A stretch of 64,000 nt of DNA from positions 87,668,627 through 87,732,626 of the forward strand of contig NC_077223.1 of the NCBI RefSeq assembly GCF_024763615.1, given 5' to 3'. Shown here in pieces: positions 23,263 through 34,055 of this stretch. This stretch comes from Phlebotomus papatasi. Lineage: Eukaryota; Arthropoda; Insecta; Diptera; Psychodidae. The notes beneath the pieces are model-generated. The model was not told the DNA's origin and did not search any database. It saw only the letters and a program-made list of their open reading frames with translations. The position numbers and the translations under genes are program-made. How positions within the stretch are numbered: the first letter of the stretch is position 1; each line of letters begins with the position of its first letter.

Positions 23263-23400
23263 ATGGCGATATTACAAAATTATTACAATATTGTGGTACT
23301 CTTTTTGCTCCTGACGCCCCATTTATCTTTGGCTGTTGCACCAACGGCAGCAGCAGAAGCTGCAGCCGAAGTAGCCAAAGTAGCAGCAGAAGGGAAATAA
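23263..23400 (+). CDS. Candidate small secreted-type peptide (45 residues)
   Basis: From the ATG at 23,263 the frame gives a short polar start, then the hydrophobic core NIVVLFLLLTPHLSLAVA, resembling a signal peptide with a cleavage-type A-V-A, and an alanine/glutamate/lysine tail ending AEVAKVAAEGK and a stop. The same frame is open upstream to 23,038, so the start is not certain. The tail is encoded by GCAGCAGCAGAAGCT-type repeats, which can create open frames by chance, and an overlapping frame is also open. No family is recognised. If real it would be a small alanine-rich secreted peptide, or the first exon of something longer, although no splice donor is obvious before the stop. Confidence 0.25.
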   Translation: MAILQNYYNIVVLFLLLTPHLSLAVAPTAAAEAAAEVAKVAAEGK

Positions 23401-24237
23401 TAATCATCATCTTCTCTCCCTGATGTTCTTCTTCCTCTCATTTTCATCTGGAAATCTCTTCTTGGTGCACATGAAGAATTTCAATACACCTTCGCAAAAT
23501 GTATAAGATGGATTTAATGAAACCTCCATCAATTGGCGACCTCAGCGGAGTCCAGGCGGAGGGAATCCGTCTCAGCAACATTTAGGTGTAATGATCAGGT
23601 TGCCAACATCTCTCGTCCTAGAGAGTCATCTTTCATGTGCTGCTCGAGCATTTACTCCCCCGAGGCTATTTCTGGCCCCATTCATGCTCTTCTTCATGCA
23701 TAATCTCTTGGCAGAATCGTTTTTTTTTCTCTCCCCATCTCACCATCACCTCCTCCTCCCCCTCCTTCAGTTGCGTTCCTGGACCACTCGACGCTCGCCC
23801 ACCAGTCACTTTCCACCCGGCAGCTACCCACGCGATCTCTCATTTCCAGAGCCTCCAATTTAGTCTGCGTGCTCACTGCAAGCTTCCAGGATGAAAAACA
23901 CGCAAATGCGGGAAAATGATCGGAAATGCTCTAAGCGATGTAAATTTACGGTTTCCCACTTTATTGGCCAATCCAGTATATCCCTCAAGTCTCAAAACCA
24001 TCTTTCAGCTTCAACACCATGCCATGAAAGACTTCAATACCAAATTTCATGTTCCGGACAAGCACCTCAAAAAATGCTGATGACCCGAGAAATTATTAAA
24101 GAAAGAATTGTTAAAGTAATTTAAATTGCAACGGAAATTTGATATTTAGTGTCTTTTAGGCAAAGATTCAGTTTTGAAACAGGAAGTTAAAAATTTAAAT
24201 ACATTAGAACTTTCTTAGTAACAGCTCACTTTACCTA

Positions 24238-26675
24238 CACAGAGAAAAATAGTTGATAATCAGATCGACCCTGTTGATCAAAATAGTTGATTAATTTGAC
24301 AATTGATCAGTAAGTCGATAGAAATGTTGGTAATTTCTATCAACAGTTGATAGTTTGATCAACAAGTTGGTAAAAAAGTTGATTTTATCTACACAAAAGT
24401 TGATTTTCCGATTTTTTCGACTAATAGTTAATCAGTTTTAAATACATTTCTATCAACTGTTGATCATAAAATATCGAAATCAACTTAATGATCAAAATGT
24501 GTATAAAATTTATCAACTATTAACTATCAAATATAAAAACCAACTAAATAATCACCTGTCGATAGCAATTGAGCAATAGTAAATTCTTAAAGCGAATTGA
24601 TAAAATTTTCAAAAACAATTGATTAGTTAACAGTTCCGTTTCTATTTGACAAAATCTGATGAGTAATAATATTACATTACACAAAAGTTGATTTTCAGAT
24701 TTTTTTACCAACAGTTAATTAAATTTAAATACATTTCTATCAATCGTTGATCATTAAATATTGAAATCAACTTAATGATCAAAATGTGTATAAAATTTAT
24801 CAACTATTAACTATCAAATATAAAAACCAACTAAATAATCACCTGTCGATAGCAATTGAATAATAGTAAATTCTTAAGAACCAAGAAAGTTTTGAACAAT
24901 TGATTATAGTTAAAAACTCCGTTTCTGTTTGACAAAAACTGATGAGTAACATATTATTAATATAATATTATTGCTTTCTCCAAAAAATCCTAAAGGTTCT
25001 GTGATTTTGTAGTCAATTGCATTGAACATATCCACGATACTCAAGTTGGTCAAAAGATTCCACGTGCTCTCTCCAAAACATCACAGATTTTCTGGAATTT
25101 TGTTGTCAATTTTATTGAATACTACCATGATACTCAAGTTAATCAGATGATTCCATCTAATTTCCACAACAACAGTTGATCAAAAAGTGATCAAAAATTA
25201 ATCATTTGTTAATAGATCAACAGTTGATCAAAAGTTGATCAAAAGTTAATCGTTTGTTAATCGATCAACAGTTGATCAAAAGTTGATCAAAAGTTGATCA
25301 AAAGTTGATCATGTGTTAGTCGACCAACAGTTGATCAAAAGTTGATCAAAAGTTGATCAACTGTTGATCTAAGTAATACTGTAATTCTTTCGCAAAATCG
25401 TTTCATTGATTGGAGTGGTGAACCAAGCTTTGGCGCCAAGTGATGTTCCTGATTTTATTGACCAATTGCGAAATCTGTAAATATACTATATTTCATGATA
25501 ACACGTCTTTTTGTGTCGTATTTGCACTGTCAGTATATAAATTATTCATTCAAATTCTATTTTGCCTGAATTATAGCTGTTAACTGTAACAAAATTGATC
25601 AACTGTTGATCAAACATTGATCAACTGTTGATCAACTGTTGATATTGGGCCATATCTGTAAATATGCTATATTTCGTGATTTTGTGTCGTATTTGCACTG
25701 TCAGTATATAAATTATTCATTCAAATTCTATCTCGCCTGAATTATAGTTGTTAACTGTAACAAAATTGATCAACTGTTGATCAACTTTTGATCAACTGTT
25801 GATCAACTGTTGATATTGGGCCATATCTGTAAATATGCTATATTTCGTATTTTTGTGTCGTATTTGCACTGTCAGTATATAAATTATTCATTCAAATTCT
25901 TTGATCAACAGTTGATCAAAATTTGATCAACAGTTGATCAATTTTGTTAAAGTTAACAGCTATAATTCAGGCGAGATAGAATTTGAGTGAATAATTTATA
26001 TACTGACAGTGCAAATACGACGCAAAAAGACTTGTTATCATGAAATATAGTATATTTACAGATATCTCGAAAGTTAACAGCTAACCAATAATTCAGATGC
26101 GAGATAGAATTTGTTGAGTGAATAATTTATATACTGACAGTGCAAATACGACGCAAAAAAGTTGATCAACCTTTGATCAACTTTTAATCAACTGTTAAAT
26201 ATAGTATATTTACAGATATCTCGATTGGTCAATTTCGTCAGGAACATCATTTGGCGCCAAAGCTTGGTTCAGCACTCCAACCAATGGAACGATTAATGTA
26301 AAGTATTACAATATTACTCAGATGATGCGAAGATTGACAGATCAAAAGTTGATCAAAAGTTGATCAATTTTTGATCGACTAACAGATGATCAACTTTGAT
26401 CAACTTTGGCGCCAAAATTTTTGATCTTTTGATCAACTGTTCAGTTGATCACTCCAACCGATTAAAACGTGATCCTATGTAAAGTTGGTCAAAAGTTGAT
26501 AAAGGTCGATTGATCTGTTGATAATATCGGAAAAAATATCGAAAAATCAACAGTTGATAAAATCAATCAACTTTTGACCAACTTTACATAGGATTCGATA
26601 TATTAACTTGGTGATTAATTTTATATGAAAAATCAACTTTTTTATCAACTCAATTATCAACTATTTTTCTCTGTG
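24238..26675. mobile_element. Family B: 2,438-bp TIR element filled with GTTGATCAA words
   Basis: The ends are perfect inverted repeats for at least 20 bp (CACAGAGAAAAATAGTTGAT against ATCAACTATTTTTCTCTGTG), flanked by TA at 24,236-24,237 and 26,676-26,677. The interior has four layers. Two direct ~280-bp units lie at 24,394-24,670 and 24,680-24,958, and two direct ~94-bp units at 24,974-25,066 and 25,068-25,162. Next comes an array of GTTGATCAAAA at 25,165-25,375. Last are ~170-bp units containing GTCGTATTTGCACTGTCAGT at about 25,515, 25,690 and 25,865, repeated in inverted orientation at about 25,998 and 26,135. Flanking blocks at 25,405-25,500 and 26,206-26,298 (with CCAAGCTTTGGCGCCAA) are also inverted, so the right two-thirds is one large palindrome centred near 25,900. 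No coding capacity, so it is non-autonomous. Confidence 0.93.
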
Positions 26676-26853
26676 TAGGGCTAAAGTGATGATTTTTTAG
26701 TAAGTCCACCAAAATTTGTAAAATTAATATCAGCTAGCTAATATCTTTGTATATTTCTCTGACTTTTTTAAATTATTTTATGCATGATTCAGATAAACGG
26801 TTTAATCTTATTCCAGAAAACCTTTAATTTCCAAACAAGAATTCAGCGAAGTA

Positions 26854-27068
26854 GGGTAAAGTGGTACAATTTGGACAGGGCTTTTTTTCTTGATAAATTT
26901 AGTACTTTATTTTTATTTGTATATTTTTAATGCATTAGTTTTATAATTTGGTCCCTTGTGCTTAAAAAAAAATTAGTACTGTATTTGTCAATAAAAAATC
27001 CCTGTCCAACTTGTACCGGCGAATTGTCCAACTTGTAACACTATATCCAAATTGTATCACTTTACCCT
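26854..27068. mobile_element. Small TIR element (AGGGTAAAGTGGTACAA ends)
   Basis: Left end AGGGTAAAGTGGTACAATTT is an inverted copy of right end AAATTGTATCACTTTACCCT. About 215 bp, adjoining TA dinucleotides. The phrase GTCCAACTTGTA occurs twice near the right end and TTGGACAGG near the left. Its termini resemble those of family D (AGGGTAAGTGC), so the two may use related transposases. Confidence 0.8.
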
Positions 27069-27071
27069 ATA

Positions 27072-28489
27072 CATCGATAAGCGTGAAAGATACATGCACC
27101 AAATTATTCTGTGATAGGGACGAAGGAATACCTATTGGCACTTTAAGAACTCATATCATGATCTAATGAAGTCTAATTTGTACTATTTTTGACATAAAAT
27201 TCAAATACCTGTCCTTACAGCAAAAGACACCTTCAGTCTAAAAATGCTTCAGACTAAAGGTTTACCTATATTGGAAAAAGTCCTTAATTATAAAGTAAGA
27301 ATAAAGTATATATTTCTAGATAGTGCACTGTTACGATTTTAGGGATAGAGTGTGACCTGTCAACTGACAACCATCCTCAATAGACTGACAACTGAAGGGA
27401 TGACAAGATGAGCTGACAGGTCCAGAAAAAGAAAGGATAAACCCTCTCCCAACTAAACATTAGGTCTTTACATTACGTAGGAGAGACAAAGGCTAAAAGT
27501 CACAAAACGGATATTTTATTTTCTTACAAAGTACCTGAGCTGAGCACACGAGTAATTTCTAGCTCAGTCTTACAGGAATTTTACCGTTCTACAAATTTGT
27601 GAAAGTAATTTTCCTCTATTTTGTAAGCAAATAGATTTATAAAGCCGTAGAGTAATATTGTGACAATTTTCAAAAATGCTGGGGCAAATAGTAACAAAAA
27701 TGGGGTTTTATCACATTTTGATTCGTTTTATTACGGGCGTCCTTAAATTTAAAGAAAAATACCTAGATGACATATTTTCATAGGAAATTTATTCCTCTAC
27801 GCCTTTTTAAAACGCCGATTCTCTATTTGTACAAGAAAAGCGCTTTTCAATCTATTTTTGAAAAAAAAAGCACACACACACACACAAGAAACTGGAAATC
27901 GTTTGATCAATGCAAACAATAACCGGCAATACATGGCAATGACGTTTCTTTTCGCCGTGTGACGTTAGAAATTACTTCAGTTTTTGTTCCTTTTTGCCCC
28001 ATTCCTTTTGTTACTTTTTACCCCAAATGGTCGTTTTTAATAAAAAGATTTCTGGAGAAAAGAATATTTGTAAAATTCTAAAATAGATAGCGGCTTCGTA
28101 TTCAAAGAATACAAATCATTTTGGAAATATTCACCAGTGCATGAATTTTTTGAAATAAATAGGTTAAAATTGATATTTGCTATAAGAAAAATATTTCAAA
28201 AATAGGGCTAAAAATTTCGATATTTTTTAATATCTAAATTTTCAAGCAAAGAATTTAGAAAATAAAAAATATCTAAGAAACTTACGAAATTCAAGAAGGT
28301 CTATGTAGGCTATCTATAGAAAAAAATTTAAACCGCGGCCTTTTTTATCTTGGAAGATATTGAATTTTGAAAAATTCGATTTGTGACTTTTTCCCCAGTC
28401 TCCCCTATACTATGAATCGCTTGTCATTTACATCAACTATAGCTATAACTTCCTCATCATCTATATTAGTCTATATTCAGTCGCATTTT
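27072..28489. other. AT-rich noncoding with decayed repeat pieces
   Basis: Contains ATAGGGACGAAGGAATACCT then ATTGGCACTTTAA at about 27,114-27,148, shared with the inverted element at 49,550-49,775. A (CA)n run lies at about 27,871-27,888. CCCCAGTCTCCCCTATA at about 28,394-28,410 resembles the terminus seen at 22,530 and 56,330. No gene. Confidence 0.45.
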
Positions 28490-29267
28490 GCTGTTGTGTA
28501 GTACTAACAATTTTTTCTCGTTCTTTTTATGTTAATACTAAATAAATGTTATGTTAATTCACGTTAATTGTGATTTGTACATTTACACTGGAGTAAGATT
28601 TGCCTTGTGAATTATGTTTTTCGTGTGCAAAATAGACAATTTTGTAAAAAGAAAAGGATTCAACAGTGAGGTGATACTTGTTGCTTTGGACTGGTGTTTT
28701 TTTTTTAATTTTCTAAAGTTTTAGCTTTTGTAATAACTAAGTTGTATAAAGTCCAAAGAAATAAAGGAGTATCAGTTCAACGAGCGAGATGTAGTGAGAT
28801 AAGCCTTAAAAGGCTCCCAGAAAAGCCAGGGAATGCGCGAATCCGCGCGTATTTGGCGTACCGAAGTTTACTCATTTTACTGAATGATATGGAAAGTCTC
28901 CGGGGTCGCAGGAACATTCTACGGTCCCCTCATATACACAGAAAGAGGACTTGTTAAGATAGGTTCTTGAAATGGAGAATAATGCTAATAAGGCGAATTG
29001 GCTATCCCAAAGTACAAGCGAAGTGTCCATAATTACACGCAAGGTGTCCAAAATTTCAATCAAATTAATCTTTACACATATTTATTCATTTTCAAACGTA
29101 TTAAGACAAATTTTGGAATAAGTAAATACGATAAACTGCTTGTCAATATCCCAAATAATACTTCTGAAAAGAGTGTAGCAAAAGATGTTATTTGTATTGA
29201 GAATGTTGCACTTTAAACTTAGCATATTGATGCTTGAGTCTGTTCAAAATTATGAACACTTTCCCTA
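28490..29267. mobile_element. Family D element, copy 3, inverted and diverged
   Basis: Read in the opposite orientation to copies 1 and 2. The right end TTCAAAATTATGAACACTTT then CCCTA corresponds to a family D terminus. Shared blocks are AGATTTGCCTTGTGAATTAT, ATGATATGGAAAGTCTCCGG and TTCATTTTCAAACGTATTAA. The other terminus is not recognisable, so the copy is truncated or overwritten at its left. It still shows the coding-type segment at 28,742-28,957. Confidence 0.75.
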
Positions 29268-29329
29268 AAGACTTAGAAACATTTTGTTTCATGCCGTAGA
29301 CAGACTTGCGGCTTCAGCCAAGAGATCGC

Positions 29330-29490
29330 TTAATGTAATTATAAACAAAATAATGATTTGATTAAATTTTCATCAGTATCTGACTAATCTATTATTCAGC
29401 TTAAGCCGAAAAATGGCTTAATTAGTAGGAAACTGTCGGGAGTTTAGTTAAATCATTATTTTGATTATAACTGCGCTAATCCATCTTAAT
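29330..29490. mobile_element. Short hairpin element
   Basis: AATTATAAACAAAATAATGA near 29,337 pairs with TCATTATTTTGATTATAACT near 29,452, and GCTTAAGCCGAAAAATGGCT lies in the loop region. A nearby CCGTAGACAGACTTGCGG (29,285-29,302) resembles the terminus of the fold-back element at 652. Confidence 0.55.
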
Positions 29491-29709
29491 GCAATGTCAG
29501 CAATTCCATTACTGGCGGTTGTATCAAATATAATTTTACGATTGTGTAAGTAAAGGTAGCAGGTATGAGGGATTCAGTTCATTCAAGTTTCATTGCAGAT
29601 TCTGATATCGAAATTAAAACTTAACAATATTCTTAAAGAACTACAAATTTCAATAAGATAAAAATATAAAGAATTTATTAATTTTTTAGCTTGCATTCTA
29701 CGATTAGTT

Positions 29710-29876
29710 AAGCGGTCTTCAGACTAGTAGAGTCTTGACCCATAGTATCCGAAAGTTTCAAAAATAGCAACGAATTTGATTAGTTTTTAAGAATTTAGGA
29801 GATCATTCGAAAAAATATTGACTAATAAAAAATTAGAGCATTTAAATCATATTGCAAAGCCTTAGATCTAAAGCCC
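29710..29876 (+). mobile_element. Family I small TIR element, copy 1
   Basis: Begins AGCGGTCTTCAGACTAG and ends GCCTTAGATCTAAAGCCC. The ends are loosely inverted and match the family seen at 29,898, 52,770, 53,741, 53,949 and 61,011. Noncoding. Confidence 0.65.
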
Positions 29877-29897
29877 GCATTTGTTTTTGTTATACAG

Positions 29898-30098
29898 GCT
29901 TCAGACCTAGCGTTTAGCCATATGGCTTAACTTCTCTAATTTCTTATCAATCAAGATTTATTGGAAAATTATCACTTATGATTGGGCAAGATGGGCAAGT
30001 GATCCATTAAATTTTGAAAAAGCAATAAAATTGGTTGCTATTTTGAATTTCGAGATAATCGAGAACTGGGCTAAACCTCATGTCTGAAGCCGACCTTA
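29898..30098 (-). mobile_element. Family I small TIR element, copy 2, opposite orientation
   Basis: Begins GGCTTCAGACCTAGCGTTTA and ends GGGCTAAACCTCATGTCTGA then AGCC. It lies 21 bp from copy 1 in reversed orientation, so the pair forms a larger inverted arrangement. Confidence 0.65.
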
Positions 30099-32339
30099 GG
30101 ATATCTGGTAAATTGTGTTATGGACTTTCAGTCACTTCTGGATGATAAGCTTTATGATTTGTCTATGAGTTTATTCATAGCTCTGTGTAAGTCACATTTC
30201 TTAACACTTTTGATGAGCTCAAGTATGAAATTCAATGATGGTACAATTTTATGAGGGATCTTATCAGTTGAGAAGCTTGCAATTTCAAAAAAACAACTTG
30301 AAAATTAAGAACGCCTAACGTATGCAAGATAATTGAATGCATCAGATCTTGGACAAGTTGTGCTAATGGCAAATTGTGCTGTGAAGTAATAAAAATACAT
30401 ACTTGCCACTTTATTCAGTGGCACTTTAATGCAAAGATATGCAACTGGCGTTAGTGCTAATGGTATAAACAAATACAAACTGACCACCCTCTCGTAATAT
30501 TCCAGATAGCTCTAGGGGAAATGTTCCAATGTAGAAGAAAAGAGAAAAGTGAAGAGCTATCGCAGTCTCGAGCAATTTCGTATCATTTTGATTGATGAGG
30601 ATATAAATGGCGGGAAAAATTGTGAGTCTGCTTGCCATGCTTGAAAGCTAAGAAGCCGCACCGGACTCTTGGCAAAGCCCAATGCTGAAGCCAAGAGAGC
30701 AACCTGTGTGTGCAACAATTTCAGTGAATGAATGCAGAGGAATATAATTGATTCCAGTCCGGCTTAAAAAGGTGCCCCAGCAGTTCGTGGCTGAAGATAA
30801 GTCCCGGGAGAAAAAAAAAAGCAGAGAGCGAGGAAAAAATTAAATGGCCAATCGAGGAAATTACCAGTGAAGAAGTGAGAGAGACGGCCAAGAGTGGCAT
30901 CTTTGGATGGACTTTTACTTTGAAAAATGCCAGCAGCTAGAGACGGCAAAAATGTCTGGTTCTTCTCCTCCGCAATTAAGTAACAGAAAGGACATACAAT
31001 TCATTGATAGATGATTTAGGGCTATTCCCAAATGGAGGAAATGGAAAAAGGGGGCCTAGCACGAAATTGGAACTGTAGAAACAATGATGATGGGGCTTCG
31101 ATTGTGATCCACGCCCAGTCTAAACGTTTTCGCTCTGACGATTTTACCTGGCGTGCTATTAAAGTGTGATTAGAGGTAGAGCCAAATCTCTCTATTCCTC
31201 GAGGATGTGACGCTATAAAGTTCCTCCTTGGGCGGATGGAAGCTCTCCAAAATGACCCAAAATTATCAGACACTCTCTTTCTCCCACTTTTTTGGCATCT
31301 CGCACGCGATTGAAGCCACGCATCGCCGAAAATTCCTAAAGATGCACCTCAGATGGTTGTAGGCATTAAAAAAAATAGCCCGACTACCATTGCATCTCAC
31401 GTGGAATTCTCCGGGTGTCCGTCTCTCTTTCTTTGCCAGCAATCACAAGATGATTGCCAGCGACACGAAATTAAGTTTGTCAATTAGCAACAGTGGAAAA
31501 TCATGCAGTCGCAGTGAATATTTATAATTCTTGCCCATGCCGAAGAATTGCATTGACTTCCGGTGGATTTTTGAATGGACTTCATGCGAGGCGCTAATTG
31601 ATTGAACAGTTCTGGCTGGTTGTTCTTATCTAAACTTCACACTCAGTGGACAGTTCTGAAGACCGGAAGCCTTAATAGGTCAATCACAAATTATTCCAAC
31701 TTCTGGTTTTCGGTTTTTTATGCCCACCAGATGCTTGAAAGTAGCTTTGAGAATAATACTGATTTGATGTAGCATAAACCGCAATATTGCCCTTATCTTG
31801 GCCAGTTTTTACTTAAGGCACTTCAAAAGTCATAAAACTTTTTTTTGAAGTTGGCACTTGGCACTCTAATGATTTCTTATTCTTTAAAGTTAAAGCTTTA
31901 AATTCAAACTTAGAATTATATATAAAATTTTCCACAACGTGAGGCATAATTAAATTGTACATGTCTAATTAATATGTGTAGCGGGTGTAGTCATCAAATT
32001 AAAGCCATTCCAGATACGTATATTAAAATAATAAATACGAAATATGCCTGTTCGATAAAAATAACGAATAAGAAAAAATTGTAGAAATTCCTTTTCGTCT
32101 CCCATTTTAATATTACAGAAATACAGTTCTAGCTCTAAATAAATTTACTTTGATTTGTATCTTTAAAGATGTTCCAAACAAAATAAATTTATATCCAGCA
32201 CTGTAGAGCCTGTAATACCGAATAAGCATTACGCTGGTAAACGTATTTGAAAAGGAATCACCAAAGATTACGTAAATATTCAAGAATTAATTATTTATCA
32301 AAACTAATAAAAATTATAAAATCTTTTTCAGTCTCGAGC
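30099..32339. other. Repeat-poor noncoding island
   Basis: No transposon or repeat recognised from about 30,300 to 31,700, and composition is less AT-rich. Several short open frames overlap on the minus strand at 30,305-31,273 with no domain or splice pattern that I trust. Beyond 31,700 it returns to AT-rich DNA. Confidence 0.4.
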
Positions 32340-32885
32340 ACATTTCCGAAAAGCTAAAATCCCGAATGGATCGAAATATTGAATACCCAAAGTTCCAAAG
32401 AGCCACATTACACACAAGCGTATAGATTAAATTTTATTTAGAATTGCAACTTTATAAGGCTAAAAGCGACATGCGCCTCAGATCTCAGATTGGAGTTGAG
32501 CATTAAACTCTTTAATTATTAGTTTCGCTTGGTGGTTCCAAAATGAAATTTTTTGTTGACCTTTCGGAATTTTGACCTATTCAGGATTTTAGTTTTTTGA
32601 AACTTTGGATATTCCGAATTGCGATCCATTCAGGATTTTGGCACAGTTGGAATTTCAACTATTCGGAATTTTAATCAATAAAGCGTTTAGATCCATTTGG
32701 AATTTCGGCTTGTCGGGATTTTAAGCATTCGCGATTTTGGGTTTTCGGGATATTAACGTTCGGAATTTTGACTCTCAGGATTTTGGAGTTTCGGGATTTT
32801 AATGTTCTGGATTTTGGTTTCCGGGATTTCGACTTTTTAGGATTTTGGCACTCGAGATTTCGGCTTTTGGTATTTTGAAAAGTAC
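32340..32885. repeat. Degenerate minisatellite of TTCGGGATTTTGG-type units
   Basis: From about 32,560 the phrase TTCGGAATTTTGAC, TCAGGATTTTAGT, TTCGGGATTTTAA, CAGGATTTTGGAG and similar variants recurs roughly every 17-22 bases up to 32,880. Inverted variants (CCGAAAAGCTAAAATCCCGA) appear at about 32,346. The unit is strongly degenerate, which implies an old array. Confidence 0.7.
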
Positions 32886-33317
32886 CAGTCCTTTTATTTG
32901 TGAGAATATAATAAAAGTTTTAAAGTTAACTTTAAAACCAACTTTAACCAAGTGAACTTTTATGTAGATTTTATAGCTCGTCTGTCAAATAGAAAGCCAA
33001 ACAGCCTCTATGGCTAGGTTTTTTCTTAATTTCTCTCTCTGTCTCTGTGAGCATACCCTCCTCCGCATTCAGTGACATACGTGCATATGTATGATCATAA
33101 AATATACAACCTGAGAAGGGATTTTCCATCGTTTTCATCCCGGAGTAGGTTGGAACCGACGCTAAGACGGCGATGGCCGCACGGGGGGTGGGTCAAAAAA
33201 GAAATAGAGAGATGATAATAAATAAACAATAAAATAAAAAGTTATTTCTTTTAATTTCTCAAAATTATAGCAGATTGGGCAGTCGTGTTTGTATAAATGT
33301 TTAGAAAAAAAGGTAAG

Positions 33318-34055
33318 TAAGGGAAGAGCACCACGAATCGGAATGTTTACAGACATGCTCCATATTTGAAAATATAAGCTCCAAATGACTTTTTGATACA
33401 GTGCCCGCTTTGTAATCCGGATGATTGGGAGACAATATGACACATGTCCGCTTCGTAATCCGGATTAATTTTTTGAATTTGTTCAATGTCTCGAAAATAT
33501 AATACAAAGTTTTTTTTTCTAGAATTAGAATAAAAGCTTTAAAGAAGTTTAAAAAGACATAATTAGAGAATTCTATGCTATTATACTTCATTTATTAAAC
33601 AAAAACATCACAAGGTAATTCATTTTCATTGCTGAATACTCGTGCATATATAACCTCAAATTGATTTTAAATGTAACCGTCGATAACTCGTCCGGATTAC
33701 GGCAATCCGGATTAGAGAACGGGCACTGTATCTTTGTTTTTGGTAATTAGTCTATTAATTATCCATTTAACTATATCTGTGCATTTAATTTTTAAATATT
33801 TACAATCAAGTAATAAAAAAAATAGGTGTTAATGAAAACTTGCACTCTGTACCTCGGATCGTCACGAATTGAATCAGGTGTCTCACAGAAAATTGGTTTT
33901 ATAAATTAAATCTGAGCTAATGCAATGAATTCTTGTAAAAGTTAAATGGTAAAAAGTAGCTAATAATTTTTAAAAATTCATTTTATTTGGAACAATGATA
34001 CGGTATTAACCTGACAATCCGAGGAACACTGCCGATCGCTGGCGCTCTTCCCTTA
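33318..34055. mobile_element. Family E TIR element, copy 2, split by a nested element
   Basis: Begins TAAGGGAAGAGCACCACGAA and ends CGATCGCTGGCGCTCTTCCC then TTA. Outside the nested 330-bp insertion (33,399-33,728) it follows copy 1 (20,628-21,035) closely, sharing TGTACCTCGGATCGTCAC and CTGACAATCCGAGGAACACT. Confidence 0.85.
33399..33728. mobile_element. Family F TIR element (CAGTGCCC ends) nested in family E
   Basis: Left end CAGTGCCCGCTTTGTAATCC then GG; right end CGGATTAGAGAACGGGCACT then G. The arms are imperfectly inverted and flanked by TA at 33,397-33,398 and 33,729-33,730. CGGATTA words repeat internally. The unfilled family E copy at 20,628-21,035 runs through this point without it. 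CAGT ends with a TA target are typical of the pogo/Tc1-mariner group, so that is the likely source of transposase (inference). Confidence 0.85.

Larger units (their letters stand above)
22600..24235. other. Repeat-poor, less AT-rich island
   Basis: Apart from the candidate peptide and TATA-like word, this island has no transposons. It contains a pyrimidine-rich run at about 23,720-23,765 (TTTTTTTCTCTCCCC and CTCCTCCCCCTCC), compatible with regulatory DNA or a splice-acceptor tract. Open frames of up to 137 codons overlap in several phases and none is compelling. Confidence 0.35.

Noticed and set aside
25165..25375. Regular short repeats that could suggest a CRISPR array
   Set aside because: The units are 11 bp and contiguous with no spacers, inside a TA-flanked transposon in a eukaryotic genome.
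27871..27888. CA dinucleotide run as a possible regulatory or Z-DNA element
   Set aside because: It is a short ordinary microsatellite with no supporting context.
33120..33190. GC-rich block that might be a LINE 5' region or an exon
   Set aside because: Neither strand gives a motif that I can tie to a LINE or a gene, and it has no repeat partner in the window.
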